DNA of 40,040 nucleotides from positions 1-40,040 of the forward strand of contig JAGACB010000100.1 of NCBI GenBank assembly GCA_017614345.1, in the 5' to 3' direction. This DNA is from Lachnospiraceae bacterium (GTDB lineage: Bacteria > Bacillota > Clostridia > Lachnospirales > Lachnospiraceae). The notes beneath the pieces are model-generated. The model saw only the letters and a list, made by a program, of their open reading frames with translations. It did no database searches and was not told the origin of the DNA. The stretch's first letter is position 1, and each line of letters begins with the position of its first letter. The translations under genes and the position numbers were made by a program. This document shows, piece after piece, positions 24,020-32,285 of this stretch.

Positions 24020-26806
24020 TTAACATTTCACATCATTCCAGGTGACCATGGTGTAGACGGATACGGAATCCTTGATGCACCTTTCGGTCAGATCGGAGAA
24101 GTTCTCCTTCTCTTCCCTGCCCTTTAAGGGATCGTAAAGGATCGCATTGTTCTCTTTGTCATACCCCATCAGGACCTTGCAGGTCTTGTTCTTTGTCACC
24201 AGGATGCAGGGCTGACCCTGATCCAGATAGTACATCAGTACTCCGGCCTCATGTCCCGTCAGGTTCAGGATCCGGCTTCCGTCGCCGCCAACAACCTCCG
24301 TGATATCCTTTCCGGAGGCTATGGCCGTATCGATCTCCGAGGGAGACATCTGATAACGGGTCATGACGGCTATGCCGTTTCCTAAGGAGGAGGCCTCCTT
24401 ATCCGGCGATGCGGAAAGCTCCAGCTTCACCTCTTCGGCCTTGGAGCTGAGGGCAAAGTAGCATCTTCCTTCCACGTCACGGACCTTGCCGAAGGCAGAG
24501 GAGGCATCCCTAACGCTCTCGTAGAGCTCTCGGCTGACGCTGGTCACCCGGCCTCTGGCCCGTACCAGATAGAACTGATCCAGATCCGGTTTTGCCAGGA
24601 TGGGCAGACGGTTCATGGTCTCACGGACCTGTTCCTTTGTATTCTTCACCACATAGGGAAGCTCCCGGTTCACGGAGGCCCCCAGGTCCAGATAGAACAC
24701 CACTTCATTGGAGTCGGATTCATTTTCCACGCGACGGGCAAGCTCCGTTCGGGACAATGCCTCTTCCTCCGCATCCTTGGCGCCGGCATTTAAGAGGATC
24801 ACGTCCTCACCGGCATCCTCCCAGGCAGAGGCGCCCTTTCCGGTTCCGGTCTTCTTCTGAAGATCCAGGGTGATGCGGCCCGAATAAACGTGGTAGCCCA
24901 CCACGTATTCTTCCTTTTCGTAGCTTCCCATGACCTCACGGGAGTCCCCGTCCACGATCACCAGACGCTTTAAGGGATATACCTTCTCGCCGCCCACGGA
25001 ACTGTAGCGGTCGTTCCGGTCTCCCACGCCGTAGACCAGATCGTTTCCGATAAAGCCGATGGTCTGGAGGTACTCGCCCTCACGGGCAATGATCTCGCAG
25101 ATGGCTCCGGTCTTTAAGTTCATGATGGAGATCATCTCCGAGAAGCCTTCCTGGTCGCTCTGACGCTCCCAGGCCACATATTCATCGTTCTCCGCAACGG
25201 CACTCTTTCCGTACTGGAGGGAGTCCGTTACCTGATACATCACGTCATCATCCAGGACAATGGCATAGATCCGGCTGCCGTAAAGCAGGTAGCAGAGATT
25301 CTTTTCATTCACGGAAACCGCCAGAGCGTTCCGCTCCTTGGCTAACTCAAGCGGGAAGTTCGAAGGAGCGTAAAGAAGCTCCGTAAGGGTTGCCTGCCGG
25401 GCGGTACTGCCCTGCTTTCCGTTCCCGTTGTTTCCGTCAGACTTTCCGGAATCCGTTTTGCCCTTCTCCGTTTTCTTTCCTTCGACTCCGTTCTCATACT
25501 GGTACAGGATCATTCCATTCTCTCCGGCGTGCTTGCCGCTCGGCATGTATCCGTAAAGAAGGAACTCGATATTGCCCTCATCATCCACCTTGGTGATGTG
25601 GAAGGCATGTCCCGGATAATCCCGGTCACAGACATTTCTCTCTGCTTCGGTAACCGGATTCGAATCCCCCTCGTACCAGGAATAGATCAGGCTCATCCGG
25701 TTTAAGGAGGCATCAAAGCTCCAGAGCTGTCCGTCCCGCTCAAAGACGGTATAGACACCATTGGGAGATGATTTAAATTCCGCATCCCGGCTTGCACTGA
25801 TCCCGAAGTTCACGTTACCTCCCGAGGTCAGGGCCTTCTCCGGATTCCAGATCTCCTGCACCTCCCGGTAATAATCCAGAAGGTAGATCCGGTCATTTCT
25901 CTTGCGGACACAGAAGTTCTCAGAAACCCTGCAGATCCTCTTTCCTCCGCCTAAGCGGAAATGGTAGGCCAGCTCCACGGAGATCTGATCCGGCGACAGC
26001 TCGCTGTAGCGGATCATGGGCGCCGTTCGCTCCGAGATATCCAGGTCTCCCCAGGTCAAAAGGCTGTAGCTGGAGTACAGCGTAGCAACGCCATAGCCGT
26101 AATCGTTGATGGCGGCTTCCAGCTCCTCCTCGGTCCGGGAATCCTGGGACTTGATGTAGTAGGGCAGCAGCTCGGAGGCTGCACTCTTATCAAAGGTGGC
26201 CGATGAAAACTTCAGGGTAAAGTCCGTCAGTTCCCCGATCAGATGCTCCCTGAGCAGGATGATCCGGCACACATAGACTGCGGTTTTGCTCTCCGATCCT
26301 ATGTCGATGGTCAGCAGATACTCCGTCCGTTCCTTCAGAAGGCTGGAAGCCTTGATGGAAAATGTAGCAGTATCCCCATACCGGTCGGACCCTAAGGTCA
26401 CAAACCCGGCATCCTTCTGAGATGAGCTGAGGGCCGGTTTTAAGGTACCTTCATCGATCAGGTTGTGATCTCCCATGGAACGGATCCGGTAGGTGCACTC
26501 ACGTCCCCAGTCGTTCTGACCCGGGAATACGATCTTTCCCGTCAGCACGTCCTCTGAGTTCAGGCAGAAAACCTGATCTGCCAGATACCCCAGAGGCGGC
26601 AGCTCATCTCCCGCACCCTTGGTGTGTCCGTAGAGAAAGCCGGAGCCGTACTGGTGATCAAGGATCACCACGGGGAGCGCCGAATTCGTATCCTCGGCCT
26701 TATGATGTGTTTTCTGATAATGCTGGATCGCAAAATAAATGCTGCCGCTTACAACTATGGCAAACAGCAGCAATAACACGATCGCTTTCATTACCGTGTT
26801 CTTCAT
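24020..26806 (-). CDS. Large membrane-anchored protein with a C39-like C-terminus
   Basis: A 928-residue protein with one N-terminal membrane helix (about residues 5-28) and the remainder external. Residues about 330-700 contain propeller-like strands; there is a low-complexity Lys/Gly/Asn/Asp linker near 455-480. The C-terminal 200 residues resemble the C39-like peptidase fold (YYLDQGQPCILVTKN, VLMGYDKENNAILYDPL), but the usual catalytic His before the GYD strand appears as Cys, so it may be inactive. The start follows the dnaB stop by one base, with GGAGGAATAAC as ribosome binding site. Last gene of gdpP-rplI-dnaB. Function unknown. Confidence 0.6.
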   Translation of the reverse strand: MKNTVMKAIVLLLLFAIVVSGSIYFAIQHYQKTHHKAEDTNSALPVVILDHQYGSGFLYGHTKGAGDELPPLGYLADQVFCLNSEDVLTGKIVFPGQNDWGRECTYRIRSMGDHNLIDEGTLKPALSSSQKDAGFVTLGSDRYGDTATFSIKASSLLKERTEYLLTIDIGSESKTAVYVCRIILLREHLIGELTDFTLKFSSATFDKSAASELLPYYIKSQDSRTEEELEAAINDYGYGVATLYSSYSLLTWGDLDISERTAPMIRYSELSPDQISVELAYHFRLGGGKRICRVSENFCVRKRNDRIYLLDYYREVQEIWNPEKALTSGGNVNFGISASRDAEFKSSPNGVYTVFERDGQLWSFDASLNRMSLIYSWYEGDSNPVTEAERNVCDRDYPGHAFHITKVDDEGNIEFLLYGYMPSGKHAGENGMILYQYENGVEGKKTEKGKTDSGKSDGNNGNGKQGSTARQATLTELLYAPSNFPLELAKERNALAVSVNEKNLCYLLYGSRIYAIVLDDDVMYQVTDSLQYGKSAVAENDEYVAWERQSDQEGFSEMISIMNLKTGAICEIIAREGEYLQTIGFIGNDLVYGVGDRNDRYSSVGGEKVYPLKRLVIVDGDSREVMGSYEKEEYVVGYHVYSGRITLDLQKKTGTGKGASAWEDAGEDVILLNAGAKDAEEEALSRTELARRVENESDSNEVVFYLDLGASVNRELPYVVKNTKEQVRETMNRLPILAKPDLDQFYLVRARGRVTSVSRELYESVRDASSAFGKVRDVEGRCYFALSSKAEEVKLELSASPDKEASSLGNGIAVMTRYQMSPSEIDTAIASGKDITEVVGGDGSRILNLTGHEAGVLMYYLDQGQPCILVTKNKTCKVLMGYDKENNAILYDPLKGREEKENFSDLTERCIKDSVSVYTMVTWNDVKC

Positions 26807-26807
26807 G

Positions 26808-28163
26808 TTATTCCTCCACGATCTCGGGACCCTCGTAGTTGCGGAACTTGGTCAGTGCTGCGATCCAGGTCAGATATACGGTACCCACGGGGCCGTTTCT
26901 CTGCTTGGCTACGATCACCTGGGTAATGCCCTTCTGCTTACTGTTATCTTTCTTATAGTACTCATCACGATACAGGAACATTACCACGTCCGCATCCTGC
27001 TCGATGGCACCGGAATCACGCAGATCCGACAGCATGGGACGCTTATCGTCACGTTTTTCGCAGTTACGGGAGAGCTGGGACAGTGCCACCACCGGCACAT
27101 TGAGCTCTCTGGCAAGCGCCTTTAAGGAACGTGAGATCTCCGAGATCTCGTTCTGTCTTCCTTCCTTAGCCGCCCGATCACTTCCCCGCATCAGCTGCAG
27201 GTAGTCGATCATGATCAGCTGGATATCCATCTCCAGCTTGTATTTTCTGCACTTGGAGCGCAGCTCACCGATGGAGATATTGGAGGTATCATCGATGATG
27301 ATCTTGGACTGGGACACTCTCTTACTGCTGGCAAGCAGCTCCACCCACTCCAGTTCATTCAGTTTTCCGGTACGGATCTTCTGGCTGTCAACGCCGGAAT
27401 TCATGGAGAGAAGTCGGTTCACCAGCTGCTCTCCGGGCATCTCGAGACTGAAGAATACCGCAGAGGCCCCGGCCTTCATGCAGACATTTTCCATGAGATT
27501 TAAGGTAAATGCCGTTTTACCCATGGAAGGTCTGGCGGCAATGAGGATCAGGTCGGATTTCTGCAGACCTGCGGTCTTACTGTCCAGATCCGCAAAGCCT
27601 GTGGGCAGACCCGTGATGGGGTTGTTGCTCCGGGCCACAGCCTCGATCTTCATCAGTGCTTTTCTGGTGATCTGATCGATGGGCACATACTCGGAAGACA
27701 TCTTGGTCTGGAGAAGGTTGAAGATCTTCTTCTCCGCAGACTCCATGACTGCATCACAGGGAATGGTCACATCGTAGCAGTCATTGATGATCTCCCCGGA
27801 AATGCGGATCATCTTCCGGAGAAGTGCATTTTCCCGGACAATGACTGCATAGCGCTCCGCATTCTGGGAGGTGGGCAGGTTTGCGATCAGACCTGCCAGA
27901 TAGCTTTTGGCATAGTACTCCTCTGCAACGCCCATCTCCTTCAGGCGGTCTGCCAGCATGACGTCATCCACCAGGATGCCGTCGCTGTAAAGATCCGTCA
28001 TGGCCTGAAAGAGCTTGCGGTACACAGGATTATAGAAATCATCCGCGACCAGCATCTCCGCCATCTTTGCGATCACTTCCTGATCGGAAAGCATGGCACC
28101 GATCACGCTGTCCTCCGCTTCGGTCATATGCGGGGGGACCTGCTTGATCAAATTATCATCCAT
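26808..28163 (-). CDS. dnaB: Replicative DNA helicase DnaB
   Basis: A 451-residue hexameric helicase that unwinds DNA at the fork. The N-terminal DnaB domain is at about 15-115 and the RecA-like domain from about 175. Walker A is ARPSMGKTAF, Walker B is IQLIMIDYLQLM, then ALSQLSRNCEKR. The ATG at 28163 is preferred: AGAGGA lies 8 nt upstream, whereas the frame to 28181 uses a TTG inside rplI. One base separates it from the rplI stop. Confidence 0.95.
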   Translation of the reverse strand: MDDNLIKQVPPHMTEAEDSVIGAMLSDQEVIAKMAEMLVADDFYNPVYRKLFQAMTDLYSDGILVDDVMLADRLKEMGVAEEYYAKSYLAGLIANLPTSQNAERYAVIVRENALLRKMIRISGEIINDCYDVTIPCDAVMESAEKKIFNLLQTKMSSEYVPIDQITRKALMKIEAVARSNNPITGLPTGFADLDSKTAGLQKSDLILIAARPSMGKTAFTLNLMENVCMKAGASAVFFSLEMPGEQLVNRLLSMNSGVDSQKIRTGKLNELEWVELLASSKRVSQSKIIIDDTSNISIGELRSKCRKYKLEMDIQLIMIDYLQLMRGSDRAAKEGRQNEISEISRSLKALARELNVPVVALSQLSRNCEKRDDKRPMLSDLRDSGAIEQDADVVMFLYRDEYYKKDNSKQKGITQVIVAKQRNGPVGTVYLTWIAALTKFRNYEGPEIVEE

Positions 28164-28164
28164 A

Positions 28165-28614
28165 TCAGTTTTCCTCTGCAACCTTAACCGTCAGCTTTGC
28201 CGTTACCTGAGGATGGAGCTTGATGCTGACAATGGAGGTACCCACACTGCGGATGGGCTCAGCCAGCACGATCTTCTTCTTATCCACCTCTAACTTCATC
28301 TGATCCTTCACCGCCTGAGCGATCTCCTTTGAGGAGATGGATCCGAAAACTCTGCCCTCTGTTCCGGTCTTGATGCTTACGGTAACGGAGCCGGCTTCGA
28401 TCTTTGCTGCCAGGGCTTTGGCATCATCCAGCTTCTGCTGTGCCACCTTGGCTTCATTTGCCTTCTGCAGCTTCAGATCGTTCTCGCTGGCTGCGGTGGC
28501 TTCCACACCCAACTTCTTCTTCAGCAGGAAATTTCTTGCATATCCCTCGCTGACACTTACTTTATCGCCTTTCTTTCCAAGGCTCTTTACATCCTGTAAT
28601 AAGATTACGTCCAT
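28165..28614 (-). CDS. rplI: 50S ribosomal protein L9
   Basis: A 149-residue protein of standard length. The N-terminal signature (VILLQDVKSLGKKGDKVSVS, then GYARNFLLKK) is the L9 23S-binding domain; a long connecting helix follows (about residues 45-75) and then the C-terminal domain. It lies 9 bp after gdpP and 1 bp before dnaB, the usual order in Firmicutes. Confidence 0.97.
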   Translation of the reverse strand: MDVILLQDVKSLGKKGDKVSVSEGYARNFLLKKKLGVEATAASENDLKLQKANEAKVAQQKLDDAKALAAKIEAGSVTVSIKTGTEGRVFGSISSKEIAQAVKDQMKLEVDKKKIVLAEPIRSVGTSIVSIKLHPQVTAKLTVKVAEEN

Positions 28615-28623
28615 TTCTTTCTC

Positions 28624-30720
28624 CTAGATCTCGTTATTTGTTTCCATCTGAGCCAGTGTATCCTTCAGCTGAAGGATCACGTCCTCAAAGGTGGCGTCCT
28701 TGATCTGAGCGCCGGCAATGTTCATATGCCCGCCGCCCCCAAGGCGCTCCATCACCAGCTGCACGTTCACTTCATCAATGGAGCGCGCACTGATATAGAC
28801 GGTATCTCCCGTCTTGGCCAGCACAAAGGCTGCCGTCACATTCTTTAAGTCCAGTAATTCGTTGGCCGCCTGAGCAGCCACAACGGTAATGGCTTCCTGA
28901 CTGTTGCCCTCGCAGACGCTGATGGCAAAGTGCTCCCGGAACATCTCCGCACGCTGCACGGTCTTGGCACGGACCAGATAATCCGAAGGGTCTTCCCGGA
29001 ACATTTTCCTGATCCTGGAAACCTCGGTTCCGCAACGGCGCAGATAAGCAGCCGCTTCAAAGGTCCGGACACCGGTCTTGGCGGTAAACTGATTGGTATC
29101 CACCACCATACCCGCATACATGGCGTCCGCATCTAAGGGGGTCACCTTCACGGGAGATGCGGAATTGTAATACTGAAGGATCTCTGCCACCATTTCGCAG
29201 GCGGAGGACGATGACGGCTCCACATAGCTTAAGGTTGCATTGGTGATCACTTCCTTGGTCTGTCTGTGATGGTCTAAGACCACCACGGATTTTGCCTTCT
29301 TAAGAAGCTCGGGGCACTCCGTCAGGGAAGGTCGGTTCACGTCCACCACCACCAGAACGGTCTTGTCATTAATGAGTTCCTTTGCCCTGGCGTTGCTGAC
29401 AAATACTTCCTTATCATAATCCGGAGAAGCCAGGATCCTCTCGCAGATGGGCTTTACGGAAGGGATCATGTTATCGAGGACAATGTGTGCAGGCTTCTTG
29501 GACGCCTGGGCTGCCCGGTAGATACCGATGGCTGCACCGATACAGTCCACATCCGAACGGTCGTGGCCCATGATCAGGACCTGCTCTCTCGATTCAATGG
29601 CCTCGCAAAGAGCCTCTGCCTTCACTCTGGCCCGGACTCTGGTATTCTTCTCGGTACTGTGGCTCTTTCCGCCGAAGTAATCGATACCCTTGGAGCTCTT
29701 TACCACCGCCTGATCACCGCCACGGCCGAGTGCCATATCAATGGCTGCTCTGGCGTATTCATAGTTCTGACGGTAGTTCTCGCCCTCAAGGCCCATACCC
29801 ATACTGATGGTCACGGCGATTTCATTTCCCATGTTGACGGTCTTGATCTCGTCAAGCAGGGAGAAGCGCTCCTGCTTCATCAGCTCAAAATACTTCTGAG
29901 GCAGAATGGCAAAGAACTTGTCCTTTTCGATCTTACAAAGGTAGCCGTGATGATTTTCAATATGCTTTGTGATCTTTCTCTCAACCAACGCTGCCAGCAT
30001 GGACTTTCTGACATCCTCCACACCGTTAAAGGCCTCGTCGTAATTGTCCACGTAGATCAGTGCGGAAACCAGGGTGTCATCCCAGAGCTGCTGCTTGGTA
30101 TTCAACAGTTCGGTCTCATCCATCAGATAGATGGCCAGGAGCACATTTCCCGCACCACCCTCTCCGTCATGGAGAATGGCGGAATCCGGATCCGTGAACA
30201 CGGTCCTTCTGATGACCATCTGATACTTCTTATGGCCCTTGCCCACGTCGGAGATCAGACTGTCCACATGGACCATCAGCTCCTCGGTGTTGTCGGAGAC
30301 CTCTCTCGCCTTTTCCGTCAGAGAGTGTAAATGGCCTTTGGCATCGGGAAATACCTGGGTCAGCATGGAAGCTTCAGCCCCCACCAGCTCCTTCATGGCA
30401 TCATTCATCCACAGGAACTTTCCGTTGGCATCCGTCAGGGCAAATGGCAGAAACAGTTCATCCAGCAGTTCCTTCTGAACATGGGAATACTCTCTGGCAT
30501 AGGACACCAGCGCACCCTTCAGTCTTCTGCTGTAATAAAGATAAGCAACCACGCAGATGATCATCATGATCAGCACGTAGATCAGGGCTATGACCCCGGC
30601 CTGCATATTGACCACAAAGATGGCGAGAGCCGCGATCAGTCCCACAAGGGTATAGATCACCGGCCAGAGCATATATGTTCGCAGGGTTGCTTTCGGTTTT
30701 TTCTGATTTGAATCACCCAT
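28624..30720 (-). CDS. gdpP: GdpP (YybT) cyclic-di-AMP phosphodiesterase
   Basis: A 698-residue membrane enzyme. Two membrane helices lie at about residues 15-65, then a PAS domain, a degenerate GGDEF domain (about 190-340) and a DHH/DHHA1 phosphodiesterase pair. The DHH motifs are GHDRSDVDCIGAA near 382 and VVVLDHHRQ near 480; DHHA1 has RLGGGGHMNIAGAQ near 665. GdpP hydrolyses c-di-AMP, which controls potassium and osmotic balance. GGAGG precedes the ATG. First gene of gdpP-rplI-dnaB. Confidence 0.95.
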   Translation of the reverse strand: MGDSNQKKPKATLRTYMLWPVIYTLVGLIAALAIFVVNMQAGVIALIYVLIMMIICVVAYLYYSRRLKGALVSYAREYSHVQKELLDELFLPFALTDANGKFLWMNDAMKELVGAEASMLTQVFPDAKGHLHSLTEKAREVSDNTEELMVHVDSLISDVGKGHKKYQMVIRRTVFTDPDSAILHDGEGGAGNVLLAIYLMDETELLNTKQQLWDDTLVSALIYVDNYDEAFNGVEDVRKSMLAALVERKITKHIENHHGYLCKIEKDKFFAILPQKYFELMKQERFSLLDEIKTVNMGNEIAVTISMGMGLEGENYRQNYEYARAAIDMALGRGGDQAVVKSSKGIDYFGGKSHSTEKNTRVRARVKAEALCEAIESREQVLIMGHDRSDVDCIGAAIGIYRAAQASKKPAHIVLDNMIPSVKPICERILASPDYDKEVFVSNARAKELINDKTVLVVVDVNRPSLTECPELLKKAKSVVVLDHHRQTKEVITNATLSYVEPSSSSACEMVAEILQYYNSASPVKVTPLDADAMYAGMVVDTNQFTAKTGVRTFEAAAYLRRCGTEVSRIRKMFREDPSDYLVRAKTVQRAEMFREHFAISVCEGNSQEAITVVAAQAANELLDLKNVTAAFVLAKTGDTVYISARSIDEVNVQLVMERLGGGGHMNIAGAQIKDATFEDVILQLKDTLAQMETNNEI

Positions 30721-30769
30721 AAAGCTTAAGTCCTCCAGAACTCCTTTTCACAAAAGCCTAATCAAAGTC

Positions 30770-30798
30770 ATCATATCATATTTGGGGGTGAACTTCAA
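30770..30798 (-). promoter_or_regulatory. Promoter of the gdpP-rplI-dnaB operon
   Basis: On the minus strand TTGAAG (30798-30793), 17 bp, TATGAT (30775-30770). Confidence 0.6.
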
Positions 30799-30870
30799 GA
30801 GCACAGCAGGGGGCAGTTTGTGTCCGGAACCTTCGTACTTCGCACTCCCGGAAGTGTGCCGAAATTTAAA

Positions 30871-30901
30871 AGCACCATCCGGATAAACTCCGAATGGTGC
30901 T
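30871..30901 (-). terminator. Terminator of the rpsF-ssb-rpsR operon
   Basis: AGCACCAT and CGGA (30871-30883) pair with TCCG and ATGGTGCT (30889-30901), with one mismatch. TTTT follows on the minus strand. It lies 25 bp after the rpsR stop. Confidence 0.8.
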
Positions 30902-30925
30902 CGAAACCTTTTTCTTCAGCCGAGA

Positions 30926-31192
30926 TTATTCTACGGTGTAAGGCAGCAGAGCTACGTGACGTGCTCTCTTGATCGCAACGGTCAGCTCTCTCTGATGCTC
31001 AGCGCAGGTACCGGTTACACGACGAGGAAGGATCTTACCTCTCTCGGATACGTACTTCTTCAGTACTGCTACGTTCTTGTAATCGATGGGAGCAGCCTTC
31101 TCGCCGCAGAAAACGCAAACTTTCTTTCTTCTGCGAACGCCGCTTCTCTTAAATCTGGTGCTGTCAGCCTTATCAGCTTTATTGTAAGCCAT
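30926..31192 (-). CDS. rpsR: 30S ribosomal protein S18
   Basis: An 88-residue protein. The ATG at 31192 ([10 protein letters not shown]) has AGGAGG 7 nt upstream. The S18 core ([28 protein letters not shown] ... read as its two halves) binds S6 and 16S rRNA. Cys26, Cys29 and a later Cys/His pair suggest the zinc-binding form of S18. Last gene of rpsF-ssb-rpsR. Confidence 0.95.
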   Translation of the reverse strand: MAYNKADKADSTRFKRSGVRRRKKVCVFCGEKAAPIDYKNVAVLKKYVSERGKILPRRVTGTCAEHQRELTVAIKRARHVALLPYTVE

Positions 31193-31230
31193 GATGAAAC
31201 CTCCTGTTAAATTCATACTCGCTGGTTGTG

Positions 31231-31250
31231 AAGAGTCCTCTGACTCTTCC
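31231..31250 (-). promoter_or_regulatory. Intercistronic hairpin between ssb and rpsR
   Basis: GAAGAGTC pairs perfectly with GACTCTTC around a 4-nt loop, about 40 bp before the rpsR start. No T-tract follows, so an RNA-processing or translational element is more likely than a terminator. Confidence 0.4.
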
Positions 31251-31303
31251 TAAGCCTATGCCGTGAGGCAAATGAAACGAAAGCAAGACCTGATCAAAAC
31301 CGA

Positions 31304-31771
31304 TCAGCCGCCGAAAGGCAGTTCGTCTTCTCCGATCCCGTCAGGAATGTTCATGAAGCCGTCAGAGGCTCCGGAAGAAGAGTTGCCGGTGATCTGCGGA
31401 CGGGGTGATTCCGGAACGGATCCGCCTGCAGCGGCAGCATTCTTGCTCTCTGCAAATTCCTGATCTTCGACTACAACGTCAGTAGTATAAACGGTCTGGC
31501 CATCCTTGTTCTGATAGCTTCCGGTCTGGATACGTCCGGTAAGAGCGATCTTGGTGCCCTTCCGCAGATATTTCTCTGCAAATTCCGCATTCCGGTCAAA
31601 TGCTACACAGCTGATGAAATCAGCGGTCTGCTGACCGTTGTTTGCAGCATCTCTGCGCACACGGCGGTCTACTGCAATGGTATAGCGGGCGATAGTCATA
31701 GGTCTGTCACCTGCTGTGGAACGGATATCCGGGTCTCTGGTAAGTCTGCCCATTAATATAACCTTGTTCAT
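31304..31771 (-). CDS. ssb: Single-stranded DNA-binding protein
   Basis: A 155-residue protein. The OB-fold covers about residues 1-110 (MNKVILMGRLTRDPDIRST ... FAEKYLRKGTKIALTGRIQTG, in two blocks). A flexible Gly/Ala/Ser linker follows and then an acidic tip DELPFGG. The tip is the docking site for repair and replication partners; two glycines follow the usual PF end. It lies between rpsF and rpsR as in most Firmicutes. Confidence 0.95.
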   Translation of the reverse strand: MNKVILMGRLTRDPDIRSTAGDRPMTIARYTIAVDRRVRRDAANNGQQTADFISCVAFDRNAEFAEKYLRKGTKIALTGRIQTGSYQNKDGQTVYTTDVVVEDQEFAESKNAAAAGGSVPESPRPQITGNSSSGASDGFMNIPDGIGEDELPFGG

Positions 31772-31825
31772 TGTAATCTCCTTTCTTCAGGAAATGCCAC
31801 TGGTAAAGAGTTTTTCTCTTTTTGA

Positions 31826-32113
31826 TTATGCCTCTTTGGCAACGATCAGGTAACGAAGAACGTTGTCCATGATACGGATACGTTTTTCAACTTCGTTGGG
31901 GCAATCAGAGTCACTCTCGAACTGAACGAAATAGTAGAAAGCTTCCTTCTGCTTCTGAATCTCATAAGCAAGCTTCTTCTTTCCTGCATCCTCGATCTCG
32001 GTAACGTTCCCATTGAATCTTGCAATGAGTGCCTTTACCTTGTCAAGAACTGCACTTCTCTCGTCATCCTCAAGCTTTGCGCTGATCACTACAGCAACCT
32101 CATACTTGTTCAT
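31826..32113 (-). CDS. rpsF: 30S ribosomal protein S6
   Basis: A 95-residue protein. The ATG at 32113 (MNKYEVAVVI) has AAGGAGG 8 nt upstream; a longer frame to 32161 has no support. The ferredoxin-like fold and KKLAYEIQKQKEAFYYFVQF match S6. It pairs with S18 on the ribosome. First gene of rpsF-ssb-rpsR. Confidence 0.95.
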   Translation of the reverse strand: MNKYEVAVVISAKLEDDERSAVLDKVKALIARFNGNVTEIEDAGKKKLAYEIQKQKEAFYYFVQFESDSDCPNEVEKRIRIMDNVLRYLIVAKEA

Positions 32114-32178
32114 GCGTTGATCCTCCTTTTGGTCTCTGGCCCTCTGCCTGACAGAGAGCAAGGAAATTATTTGTTGCC

Positions 32179-32224
32179 TTTGCGCTTACAGATTCCCTTG
32201 AAAAGGGCATACTGAGGGCGCAAA
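32179..32224 (-). promoter_or_regulatory. Structured rpsF leader, possible S6:S18 autoregulatory site
   Basis: In the roughly 120-nt leader, TTTGCGC/GCGCAAA (32218-32224 with 32179-32185) encloses a CCCTT/AAGGG hairpin (32195-32199 with 32203-32207), separated by an asymmetric internal loop. Many bacteria have an S6:S18-binding leader at this place; I could not confirm its conserved CCG element. Confidence 0.45.
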
Positions 32225-32241
32225 AGATACCACAGGCTCAT

Positions 32242-32270
32242 ACTATAACACACATATTTCGGAAATGCAA
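32242..32270 (-). promoter_or_regulatory. Promoter of rpsF-ssb-rpsR
   Basis: On the minus strand TTGCAT (32270-32265), 17 bp, TATAGT (32247-32242). It lies just beyond the stop codon of the upstream LRR/SLH gene. Confidence 0.7.
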
Positions 32271-32285
32271 GAACATTTTTCCGGG

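Noticed and set aside
28271..28300. DnaA-box-like TTATCCACC
   Set aside because: A single imperfect match inside the rplI coding region, without other boxes or an AT-rich unwinding region.
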